In this document: positions 54,405 to 64,000 of the stretch, in pieces | Numbering within the stretch: the stretch's first letter is position 1 | Layout of the letters: every line of letters starts with the position of its first letter | Assembly (NCBI GenBank): GCA_002964805.2 | Contig: PUDQ02000010.1 | Location: forward strand, 1,860,001 to 1,924,000 | Direction of reading: 5' to 3' | Length of the DNA: 64,000 nucleotides | Source: Trametes villosa | Lineage: Eukaryota; Basidiomycota; Agaricomycetes; Polyporales; Polyporaceae | Notes under the pieces: generated by a model | What the model saw: the letters and a program-made list of their open reading frames with translations, nothing else | Told to the model about the DNA's origin: nothing | Databases searched by the model: none | Translations under genes and position numbers: made by a program

Positions 54405-56674
54405 TCAAACATTCCGATCGGACCCGTACCGCCTCGGCACACCGATCACAGTCTCCGTGCTGCGCTCGGGGCCGAGCTCGTGCGTGACCTTGACCTCGAG
54501 GCTCGGGACGCTCCCGGCAGACGTCTAGGATGGACTACGGAGTCAGCAGCAGTAGGCAAAGTGGGAGAGACTAGCAGCACATACCGCGGACGGCTGCACA
54601 AATCGTGGACCGGAGCGGGGCCCGGTGGAGGCCGACGAGTGTGAGAGGTCGCTCAGCCCGATCTCGAGTCCGTTTGCGGTGCCGGACCCGTACGACGCGA
54701 GCGTCTTCCTGAAGTTGAGGCTGTAGTTTGGAGGGAAGAATTCAGGCTCAGTGTCCGGACGATCGTGCATAAAGAGGTGACGGTATGGAAGCACGTACGT
54801 GCCGATGACCGAGTTGACGTACACTGCGCAGGTGGGTTGTCAGTGTCACGGTCGCGTCAAGGATGAGTGCGGAGATGGACGAGAGACTCACGCTTCGTGA
54901 CGACGATGTCGAGCGCGATGTAGACCATGCTGTTGGTGTTGAGGTAGACGAGAGGCTGGCGGTCCGTGTCAGTCCGTTCTCCATCGCTCGATACGTGCGA
55001 GAGTGACGCACGAAGATGAATGAAAGGCCGCTGAAGATGCTGCAAAGTAGAGCATAGGTCCGTGAGAGCGGCGCGCAGCACTGGGGTTTCTAACGTACTC
55101 GGTGAGTAGTCCTATGGTATCGCATGTCAGTTTCTATAAAATGCAACGGGAGGGGCTGGTCAGGGCGCACCAGTAGAAATGGTATATGCTATCAAAACAT
55201 CAAGCATCGAGTCCGTCCTACCGCAGACAGTCAAGCTCCAACACCCTTCAGTGACTAGCCTAACTCACCTGGAGATCCCAGTGCGGCTCCGGTGCAGGAC
55301 GACGATGAGGACCGCCGTCAGTATGATGTCCGAAACGACGACAAGCGCGAAGCCGACGGAAAAAAGCCACTGGGATAGGCGAAAACACTGAGCTTGCGCA
55401 TGGAGGCGAACGAGAACATGTGTGGCCCACCGTGAGCTCGCGGAACTCGCTATAAGAAGGGAGCAGCGACCTGAGTTACATCGAGTGTTAGGCAATTCCC
55501 GTGTGGGGCTGAGGCAACCGGTTGCGCTCACGCTTTCGCAGTAGCGTCTAAACGGCCCGGTCAGCTCACACTTGAGTCAGTTGACGGATATAAGCTAGGA
55601 CATACATGTTGCGCAGGCTAGGAAGCGAACGAATTTGACATCAGTATGGAGCGGATATCGTCCGCGGCACGTGTACGTACCCATCTCACCCAAGAAGAAG
55701 ATCACCTAGACAGAACATTAGAGGGGCCGCAGAGCGAGGAAATCTTTCGGAGGAAGACGCACCGCGATTACGACCACGAATCGGTACCGAGGGCCAACTA
55801 CCCCCACCACGCAATCAGTCCATGCATCGCCAAATGGCAGTGTCCAATGACACGTACCGAGCCATACTCGGCGAGCGTAGAAGCTGCAAGAGGGCATTAG
55901 CGCAGCTGCGGAGCGGAAACTGCATTGTACGAACCATTGGCAAGCGACGATCGTAACAGCCTATTATACGAACGGGTCAGCCAGGGATCGAGCCGTATAA
56001 GCGACGCCGCGACATACTGCTGCCAGCCCGAGGTTCTGTATCCACAGGGAATCAGCGTCTAGAGTTTCATGCACGACATCAAGAACATACATCGATCGAC
56101 CTGTGTCAGGGAGACGACGTTAAGCAGCTGTGAGCAAAAGAGACTTGGGCAGCGCACCATACTCTCGTGAAGAGCACAGCGGGTTCGAAGTAGTGGGTGA
56201 CGAGGTAGAAGTAACTGTGCTAACGATCAGTGGGAGGCTAGAGACATTTCCGGCTAAAACATACCACATATGCATGCACAAGATCACGTGGAAGGTGTCC
56301 AAAATCCTTCGCGCAGTTGGCCGCATATACTAACAAAGCTCGGACAGATGCACGTACATGATGAACGCCACCTACGATAGAAGTGTGAGGGTAGCGAACG
56401 AGCACCGCAAGAAGATATGACGGCTCACATAGGACTTGGTGAAGGTGGAGTCCCCGGAGCTCTGGCGGTAGTATCTGTACGTTTGATGGATAGCCAAACC
56501 ATATAAGCTGCCGATAGAGCGAACCGTCAGCACAGTGGTGGATAGGAGATAGCATAGGACGTACATGAGACCGAAGAATGTCCCAAGCAAAACAGCGCCA
56601 TAGGTGTTATCCAAGGTAGGGAGGCTACCGCCGGCGAGGAGGGGGCCGAGAAGTCCTACAGAGGTTGCACTCAT
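54405..56674 (-). CDS. DUF6534 seven-helix membrane protein, copy A
   Basis: Basidiomycete-specific membrane family of unknown function, often expanded in Agaricomycetes. The start region LDNTYGAVLLGTFFGLM and then ILYGLAIHQTYRYYRQS give TM1. IMILDTFHVILCMHMCYFYL and VTHYFEP follow across tiny exons, then a poorly resolved middle (about 55570-56150). The TM6 segment is SQWLFSVGFALVVVSDIILT, followed by LVYLNTNSMVYIALDIVVTK and YVNSVIGTYVLPYRHLF. A cytoplasmic tail ends YGSDRNV after an intron that skips an in-frame stop at 54543. Roughly ten exons are required. In the middle I could not find an unambiguous exon chain, so partial degeneration is possible. Confidence 0.62.
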
Positions 56675-58014
56675 GGTTGCGCTTGCGGGGGGTCGGGCGC
56701 ACGCTAAAGTTCTGGCAGTTGAGCGGTTCGCGACTTATGTGCGCTCCGAAAGAAGATCACGGCGCCCAAGGACAACGCAGTGAGTGCCATTCTGGGCACT
56801 CGGAGGGCCGTCTGGAGCCGTCAGCGATGGCCGCCCGCGCCCATACTGAAGAGAAGACGATGGAGGGCACTGATGAATTGCGCCCGGGATGTCTGATGAC
56901 CCGAGAGTCGCAAAGAGTGCTGGCGCCGCTCCCGGTCTGCCGCAAACCGCGCGATACGGTCTCTGCAGACGATTACGCCACATCTTGTTCGCACCTCTCC
57001 GCACCCGGGCGAGAAGAAGGCTGCCCTTCGGTTTGATCTCTCGAGCACTGCCGTCTTACCCACATGCGCCCTTGCTAAGTCGCACTACTGCACACCTTTA
57101 AGCGACGCTGTTCGACGAATGAGAGCAAAGGGTACTCACCTCAAGTGAGAAACGCAGATAGGAGACACGCCGCAAGTATCTTTTCACGCTGAGCCCGAGC
57201 GTTTCGATATCGCTGTCAATAACATAGCTGTCTAACAGCGTTTGATATACTGCGAAACTTTGAACAGTCCGGCGGGATGGCAGCGGCGTTTGTGCACCAG
57301 TGTGGTAGGTTTACTTCGGCCGACTGAGGTAGTAGGGAATGGGCTCAGCTGGCGACGTGTAAAATCTTCACCTGCTGAGGAAGAGCGTCGTGGTATACTT
57401 GAGACCAACAAACCCCGGCACCCCGCGTTAGCAGTTCGTGACGTGCATCGGCGTTTACCGACTCCGCCACATGGTGGCGATGCGGCGCAAGCTTGTGGTA
57501 AAACGGACGCGTCCGACGACTCGACATAGCTCGACATGCGTCCGTCTCGGGGGTAGGTCATCATGCATGAAGCTCAAGGCCTGAGGGGCGTTATCCCGTG
57601 TAGCGCAGGAGAGAAGCATCCCTGTGGGAGGCATCTGCCAAACGGCATCTTCGATCCGAACTTCAACACTGTCTTGCGGCTTTCCCGCCGGGAGAAGAGT
57701 ACCGTAAGGTACTCGCCATGCCCTCCACTGCATAGAACCTATAGACGGCGGCGCGGGACGACGGTGTTTCCCTTGGCATCTCGCACCTTCAGGCACATAA
57801 CTCGTATGGCGGCGTATGCACTGCCATGCAACATGTCAGGTGTTTGATTTCGCGTGTGCTGTGTGCGCTCAAATTGACGCGTCTCGAGCCAGGGTAATGA
57901 TGTGAGTGAGGCCGCGCGGTGGCCACGCCCGGCGGGAGCCAGGTAGCCGTAAGATCGTAGTCTCCTTCTGCGTGCCTTACTTACGTGTAATGCATATGCT
58001 AGTATTAGAGGGTA
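56675..58014. other. intergenic, no gene supported
   Basis: Promoter of DUF6534 copy A and 3' flank of copy B. I see no conserved exon in either strand. Confidence 0.45.
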
Positions 58015-60410
58015 TTACACGGCAGAGCCCACCTCGCCGCTGTAAGCCGCAGAGCCGATCTTCTGAAGCTCAAACCCGCCGCTGCGGTGAAGATGCTCGT
58101 CAGAGTGCATGGACTGGTCGTATATCGCGGCTTGCATGAGCCGAATGTCGATCACCTCCCCGGAAAGGGGATCGCCCTGTCCCTAAGAATTAGAGCGCAG
58201 TAGACGGTAGTGTTCGCTATCAACGTACCTGCACGATGGTCGACCGACCGACGCTGTTGTCGATGCCCATGCCCTGCCGCTGGGCTGACCCGGAGAGGCC
58301 CTTTGAGCTGCCGGTGATTCCGATTTGGTTCTTCAAGAAGTCCCGGGAGTTCAAGCTAACGGGATTATAATGAGCTTCCACGCGGAAACACGACTGTGGT
58401 TTGTGAATCCTACGCAGCGAGTAGCGAGTTGGCATAAACTGCCATAGGGGTCAGAACGGCGAAATGGATGCTGAGCGGCACCAGATAATAACGTACGCTT
58501 CGCAATGCAGATGCTCATCCCGCTCGCGAGCAAGGTATGGGGATAGAGGACGATCTATAGAGAATCAACAACCAGAAGGGGTGAAATTGAGGGGATCTTA
58601 CCACGATGAACGACACTACGCTCATCGTGCTGCAACGACAAGATGGCCCCACGCTCAGTCGGTGTGCACGCAAAATATGAGGGACGTACCCGGTGAGAAG
58701 CCCTGTGCGGTTGTCAATACTTCTGTCGAGGTCCGAGGACGAAAATGCGAAACACGCACCTGTGTTGATCGTGTACCTCACAAGCGTGTTCAATGTTGAG
58801 TCCGTACTGCCGTCCATCTGTTAAGAATACGACCCCACAGACGTTTCGCCCTGCGATGGACGTACGGTTGAAACCCCGTCCGGCTCCTTCTCAGGACGAG
58901 TATAAGCAGCGTAGTGAGCAGCGTGTCGGCGACGATAGCCATGCCCAGTCCAGCAATAGTCATCCACTGTCCAAGCGGTGTAATTAACTCGCTGCGCGGC
59001 GTAAAGAGTCACAGAGAGGTATGGCGCACCCACAGTACATTCTCGAAGGCCGTGAGATTTGGCTGGATGAATCTGTGATACTGCTATCAGGCCGCGCACG
59101 CACGAGGGATGGGGCAGTGGCGACGAACGCTTCGACGGTGATAGCTGCGTATTATGAACGTTAGTTTGTACAGGCGGCCATGTAAAAGACGCTACTTACT
59201 GGTAGAAAAGGCTGAGAATTGACGACGGAGGCCAATGTTAGCGTCGCTCGTCTACCGGGACTACAAGGTTCACCTGTTTCTCCGAACAGAAGGATGACCT
59301 GCGGGTTACTTTAGCTCGGGTGGAGAATCTAGTATGTCTTTGCTTGACACTTACGACCAAGCCCACCAACGGCCTGAACTTGCGGTTAACTAGGGAGGTT
59401 AAGAGTCAGCATTTCTGACTACAGTCACGAGCATCAGGGCATATACACACTCAACCACAGCCGATGAGCGAAGAAACTAGTGAGAGCTATTAGTATACGA
59501 GTCCTCCTATGAGGGCAGCCTCAATGGTAGACGCACCTTTGGGAAGCTGCGATGACAACGCCCTGAAATCGAGGTCTACTAGGTCAACATGGTGGCCGAT
59601 ATCGCAAGACATGTACGCGGGGACTCACGGTAGTTACCGGGAGAATCTGTATCGAATCAACATCAGCGTGTACACAACCGGGCAGGGGATAGTGCAAGAC
59701 CACGAGTTACACTCACGTTGATAGACCTGCGATCGCGCGTCAAATTGATGTCATAAATAACAGCGCAGCACCGCAGAACGTACCATACACCATGAAAAAG
59801 GGTCGACGGGTTGAAATAGTTCCTCGCCAGGTAGTAGTATCTGTGAAGTTACAGCTTAATCCCGTTGGAAGTCTTGAGGCATTAGTAGCCGAGACCACAT
59901 ACACTGCGTGCATTGACACGACGGAGTGTAACGTTTCCAAACCTCTATGATATCCATCAGCGCAAGGCTCAGAATACATACGGAACCCCAGCCAAACGGG
60001 TGATGACGCACAGCACGACTAAAACCTGCGCAGTACCAGATCAGTGCAAACCATGTCGAGCGAAGCACTAGAACTTGCCATGCTCTTGGTGTACACGGAA
60101 TCTGCTTTACAGGCAGGCAAACGAGCGTAGCGGTACCCCTGATGTAACGTAACTCCAAAGAGGCTGCACCGTCGTCAGTATATCTCTCAGGGGGATAATA
60201 GAGAACTCACATGAGACCGAAGAATGTGCCAAGCATGAGAACTCCGTACGTGTTGTCCAGGGCGGGCGGCGGTGACGGGACGGTGAGCCCAGAGGTGGTG
60301 CCATTAGTGCTATGGTCCATCGGTACGGGCCCGTCGTCCTTGACAAAAGGATACAGGGCTTCTGGGGTGATGGGTGAGGGAAGGGGAGACCTGGGGGCAG
60401 GAATGAGCAC
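58015..60410 (-). CDS. DUF6534 seven-helix membrane protein, copy B
   Basis: A paralogue of the preceding gene. The start is MLIPAPRSPLPSPITPEALY with a longer N-terminal extension, then ALDNTYGVLMLGTFFGLM and the next exon LFGVTLHQGYRYARLPA. LETLHSVVSMHAV and YYYLARNYFNPSTLFHGVW match the family's third helix. The TM6 segment WMTIAGLGMAIVADTLLTTL and ILVLRRSRTGFQ is very clear, followed by STLNTLVRYTINTGLLT, ASGMSICIA, VYANSLLA and LNSRDFLKNQIGITGSSKGL. The tail ends YSGEVGSAV. Exons between about 59000 and 59750 are uncertain. Both copies sit in one orientation and probably arose by tandem duplication, but they have diverged strongly. Confidence 0.65.
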
Positions 60411-61534
60411 GCCGTGAGCACGGGAGGTTCAAGCGCGGGGTACGGTAACATACCGCTGCCTTAAAGCTCCCTGCGACATATGCATGGAACAGATGTGAAT
60501 GGAGCCCCGACGGGTGCCCCGGGGTCCTCTACGTAGAGATCAGTACTTTGTGCCTCTTTCGACAATGTATCGTGGACGCCATCTCCCGGGCGGGTGCCAA
60601 CAGCGAGAACAGCTGCGGCGCCGGGACGCACTCCGCTCCGCGACGACACATGGCATCTGACGGTGTTTTTGAGCGAGACACAATCTTCGCATGCGCACCG
60701 GTACCGATACAGTTCCAAAAGTCGCAGTGGACCTGCAGTCTGTACAGAGCCGGGCGCGCGCGGCGATGGCTGTGAGGGCTGCGAACAGATGTGTGGCTGC
60801 CTCACCACAAAATCGAAGCTCAGCACGCGGTTGGTCGTAGCTTCCTAGCGTACAAAAGCGGCGCTCTGTCGAAAAAAAGCATATACCAGGGTGTTGGATG
60901 AGCCGGGGAAGTGATGGGCATGATCCCGGTGGTTGAGAGTGAAATTTGTTCCGACTGAGAGCGCGAAACTTTAACCGACAGTTGGGTTTTCGCAGCGGCG
61001 GATGGTGCTAGGTATTTGTGGTACACCTCTTCGTGCGGGGATTCATGCGCATTGCATGCAGCCAGGACAAGTGATGATATGCGTCCGACCGTGACGGTCG
61101 GACGGTCACCGGTCATCCTGAGTCATCAACAAGGGGTACCGGTGTGGTCAAAAAGAGTCCCTTCGGGATGCCAAGTAAGAATAGTTAGAAAGACAGTCCA
61201 CCAAACGGAGGATTGGAAACTCGTACTATTCAGATACGCCAGAGCGGCAGGAAATCGCAGTCACCACGCTTGTGGAGTGGTTCGAAGAGGTTCAAACGAG
61301 CCTGGCTTGAACGTTTGAACGTTTGAACAAGCGCCCTCGCCACGAACTTACACCACAAGTTTTAGCGCTCACCTGGATATTATCGCTATGCGTCGCGCGG
61401 AAACCTCGAACTCAGCACTTGCAACCCAATGATAGTTTCGGGATACTGGGATCAGCACAGGAACTGTAGCATGTCGATGCTACCCTATAGACTATTCCCT
61501 CCCGACTGACATATTCCGCGCAGTCGCTGCTGCA
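60411..61534. other. intergenic, no gene supported
   Basis: Promoter side of DUF6534 copy B and 3' flank of the mucin-like gene. It contains the TTTGAACG repeat described separately. Nothing else is recognised. Confidence 0.45.
61290..61328. repeat. short direct and inverted repeats of GTTTGAAC
   Basis: GTTCAAACG at 61290 is followed within 25 bp by two overlapping copies of CGTTTGAAC, giving a small hairpin with a tandem right arm. Confidence 0.5.
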
Positions 61535-63370
61535 CTACCCTCGCATCAGCACGCACGTCCTCCCGCCAACAGCCACAGTCCCAACAGCCTGCTCCGCCAC
61601 GACCTTCGCCGGCGTCCCCCTCCCAATCCCACCGCCTTGAACCTTCACTTTCTGCTGAGGAAGCACGCCAAACGTCTGCGCGACGTCCCACTGCGAGTCC
61701 AACTCCATATCCTCCCCCTCCGACACCGCCGCCGTCTCCAGTTGCGCTGCGTCAATCGTGGCATCCACCACTCCCGGAACGGGTAGCGCCGCGTCCGCGA
61801 GCCCCGCATACTCGTACCCGCCCTGCCCCGCCTCGGGCGTCAAGAGGAGGACGGAGACCGGCGGGGAGGGAGAGTGGAGGAACGACGACGAGGCGGACGC
61901 GGACGCGGACGGCGGCCCGTCACGCGAGCGCCGCTCGAAGCTTGGCGTCGAGTACCGCGACTCGCACGACTTGTACGACTCAGCGGTCATGCTCGCCCCG
62001 CTCTCGCTCCTCCCGCTCGCGCGGCTCGCCGTGCGCGAGTGCGCGGAGCTCTCCGGGCCCGTGCCGCTCCCGCTCGTGCCGCTGTCCGCCGACGCCGCGG
62101 ACGCGTAGCGCGAGTGGCCCGAGCGTAGCGTGGAGTACGTGTCCGACGCGAGGACGTGCGTGACGTCCTCGTACACGCCTTCCTCGTTCGTCGCGTACAC
62201 GCGCCAGCTCGAGCCGGACGCGGACGCGCCGCCCGCGATCCCGCTCTTCATGCCGACGAGCGAGTCCGGGCACGTGCTGCACGATGGCGTGTGCGAGTCG
62301 CGCGAGAGGATGGGCATGTCCGCGACGGGCGCGTCGACCTGCGGTGGGGCGCCGGGGATGATGGACTTCTCAAGCGACGCGACGCGCGTCGGCTTGTGCA
62401 TGCCCTCTTCGGCTTTGGCAAGAGAGGCGCGCGACTTGCGCTGCTGTCGGGCCTTGCTGTGGCAGCAGGGCAAGACACCGCACTTGAAGCAGAGGACGCC
62501 GCCGCCGAGGGCGCCGAGCGTGGCGAGGATGAGGAAGGCGGCGACGATGGCGGTCCGGCGGGCGCGCTCCGAGGCGTCGGATTGGGATTGCGGGTGGACG
62601 TCGTCTGAATGGGGGTCGTCGATGGCTTCCCCGGTCGGCTGGACAATCGAACGCGTTGCGGAGAAGACTGGCTCGGTGAAGTCCGGTGTCGCGGTTGGCT
62701 GCGACACGTCGGCCGATAGGAGTACGGAAGGAACAGACGAGGAAGTGGGCACCAGCTGCGAAGTCGCAAAGTCCTTGTGGGCAGAAGAAATGGGCACGGA
62801 AGAAGACGCTGGCAGAGAGACCGAAGAGGCAGAGGCAATGAACTTCAGTTTGGAGGCGATCTTCTTGTGGGCAGAGGAAGAGACTTTGGAGTGCTTCATC
62901 ACGGGAAGGCCGGAGCCTACTGCGACGCGTGGTTCAGCTTCCGTATCAGATTGAATGGTGAGAGGTGCCGCTTGGTCGGCTTCAGCGTCAAGGTTCTGAG
63001 GGGCGCCGTCGGGGCCAGGTACAGGCAGAGACTGAGTCGCAGCCAAGACAGAAGACGCAGTCGGAGCGCTAGGTGTCACAGCTGCAGCGATGGCTTCGGT
63101 CGTTGAGGCAGGCGTTGAAACCTCGAGGACACCCGTGCGAGTCGCGGAGGCGTCCGAGGAGGGGGAGGTAGCCGCTGTAGGACTCAAGAGCGGGGTGCCA
63201 GGGATGGATACAGGCTCGCTAGGATTGAAGCTAGGGTTAAAGCTGGGATTGAAGCTGAAGCCCAACGCAGGACTTGATGGCGCTGAGCTGGGCTCTGCAG
63301 GCCCTCCCAGAGTAGGCGAAGCACAGGACAGGAGGAGAAGTGAGAAACCCAGGAGAGACGGATTGTGCAT
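61535..63370 (-). CDS. mucin-like single-pass membrane protein, 611 residues
   Basis: Uncharacterised basidiomycete surface protein on one exon. A signal peptide (MHNPSLLGFSLLLLSCASPT) is followed by a Ser/Thr/Pro/Ala-rich ectodomain of about 250 residues suited to O-mannosylation, with a short FNPS tandem repeat near residue 40. One membrane helix (TAIVAAFLILATLGALGGGV) is followed by LCFKCGVLPCCHSKARQQRK, a Cys-rich, basic juxtamembrane segment that could be palmitoylated. The cytoplasmic part of about 310 residues is Ser-rich with many possible phosphorylation sites and no enzyme domain. It ends GGRTCVLMRG. The layout resembles Wsc/Mid-type wall-stress sensors in general form, but there is no WSC domain, so sensor function is a guess. 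Confidence 0.78.
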   Translation of the reverse strand: MHNPSLLGFSLLLLSCASPTLGGPAEPSSAPSSPALGFSFNPSFNPSFNPSEPVSIPGTPLLSPTAATSPSSDASATRTGVLEVSTPASTTEAIAAAVTPSAPTASSVLAATQSLPVPGPDGAPQNLDAEADQAAPLTIQSDTEAEPRVAVGSGLPVMKHSKVSSSAHKKIASKLKFIASASSVSLPASSSVPISSAHKDFATSQLVPTSSSVPSVLLSADVSQPTATPDFTEPVFSATRSIVQPTGEAIDDPHSDDVHPQSQSDASERARRTAIVAAFLILATLGALGGGVLCFKCGVLPCCHSKARQQRKSRASLAKAEEGMHKPTRVASLEKSIIPGAPPQVDAPVADMPILSRDSHTPSCSTCPDSLVGMKSGIAGGASASGSSWRVYATNEEGVYEDVTHVLASDTYSTLRSGHSRYASAASADSGTSGSGTGPESSAHSRTASRASGRSESGASMTAESYKSCESRYSTPSFERRSRDGPPSASASASSSFLHSPSPPVSVLLLTPEAGQGGYEYAGLADAALPVPGVVDATIDAAQLETAAVSEGEDMELDSQWDVAQTFGVLPQQKVKVQGGGIGRGTPAKVVAEQAVGTVAVGGRTCVLMRG

Positions 63371-64000
63371 GATGAAGAGAAAGAGAGAAGATGCCGTGCG
63401 GGCGTCGCGTTAGTGTGTTGGGGAAGACCTAGTGATGGTAGTGTGAGGGAACGAGACAGGAGGAGTGGGCATGAGATACCGTACGGCTGGAGGTTGCCAG
63501 AAAACAACGTGCGGCTTGCACGCCGGTCGGCCGCTCTTCGGTTCGGGAGCGAACAAGAGAGGTCAGCCACATGTGAGCCTCTGACATACCTCGCTCCGTT
63601 GTGCGCCCTACACGGACACAGCTCTGGTCAGAGTATCTATGGTTCCAGGGATCCCATGAAGCTCACCTCGAAGCAGAACCACGACCACACCGGGAATATG
63701 TGTTCAATTGGTCTGGGATTGACAGGGATCCTGTCAAAATCAAGCAATCTCGGACCCGTAGCGCGTGCACCAGCTGTTTGATAGCCCGTGCATATGTAGG
63801 AATATGCTTGAGTCTCTTCCCCTATGTTTCTTGCAAGCCTATGAATGATATTGAAAGTCGAGCTCCTGTGCACTCATAGTGGGCGATTGGAGAGAAGAGT
63901 CTGAGATGCTGGCGCCGGGCGGCCACCGGCCTCGTACGTCGTAGACGCCCATAGCACCTCGCTTCCTCCCGCATCCTCTGGTAGCCTCGCAAGGGTTGAA
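63371..64000. other. terminal intergenic region, no gene seen
   Basis: Promoter DNA of the mucin-like gene and further sequence without a supported gene up to the window edge. Confidence 0.45.

Noticed and set aside
61280..61330. tRNA B-box-like GGTTCAAACGAGCC
   Set aside because: No matching A box or cloverleaf can be drawn upstream; it is part of the local GTTTGAAC repeat.

Overview
The window is nuclear DNA of a filamentous basidiomycete, most likely an Agaricomycete such as a polypore. The support is dense genes with many 50-70 bp GT-AG introns carrying CTRAY-like branch points, GC-rich coding sequence, and basidiomycete family content: DUF6534 membrane proteins, HET-domain proteins, S53 sedolisin, and a Ras1 with a CAAX box. 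There are no prokaryotic operons, no CRISPR array and no recognisable autonomous transposon.

Layout. 0.5-9.3 kb: a DHA1 drug/polyamine-type MFS transporter (+), a secreted six-hairpin glycosidase-like protein (-), the Sde2 splicing/replication factor (-) and a DUF1295 membrane reductase (+). 9.5-12.3 kb: a locus that starts like a small protein gene and continues as an array of at least eight long RNA hairpins on separate exons. 12.5-14.7 kb: a HET-domain protein (-). 15.4-24.3 kb: two full tandem copies and one decayed fragment of a ZIFL/TetA-like MFS transporter (-). A zinc-finger protein and a second, shorter copy of the hairpin locus lie between them. 25.0-31.0 kb: Ilv5 acetohydroxyacid reductoisomerase, a GPI-anchored ThuA-like protein and a sedolisin, all (-). 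32.5-35.0 kb: a divergent pair of nucleotidyltransferase-fold proteins, one with a probable AT-AC intron. 36.3-37.4 kb: Ras1. 40.2-49.1 kb: a seven-helix receptor-like protein, DNA polymerase eta, and a Rieske/AIFM3-type oxidoreductase, all (-). 51.4-53.7 kb: a second HET protein (+). 54.4-60.4 kb: two DUF6534 membrane proteins (-). 61.5-63.4 kb: a mucin-like single-pass membrane protein (-).

The most unusual element is the 9.5-12.3 kb locus. Six tandem units of about 300 bp each carry a 70-100 nt hairpin around a constant CTGGCCA loop. Stem sequences differ from unit to unit but stay paired, and by hand count the imperfect pairs are about thirty G-U against about five A-C when read on the + strand. 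That asymmetry points to selection for an RNA fold on the + strand. Two further hairpins precede the six. They recur at 21.2-21.5 kb behind another small ORF with a TATA-like box at the same distance, so this looks like a small gene family of 'short ORF plus hairpin exons'. I know of no described fungal family with this architecture. Its function is unknown; miRNA-like precursors or a structured non-coding RNA are the leading readings.

Exon boundaries throughout come from reading splice signals and protein-family continuity by eye. CDS spans run from start to stop codon and include introns.
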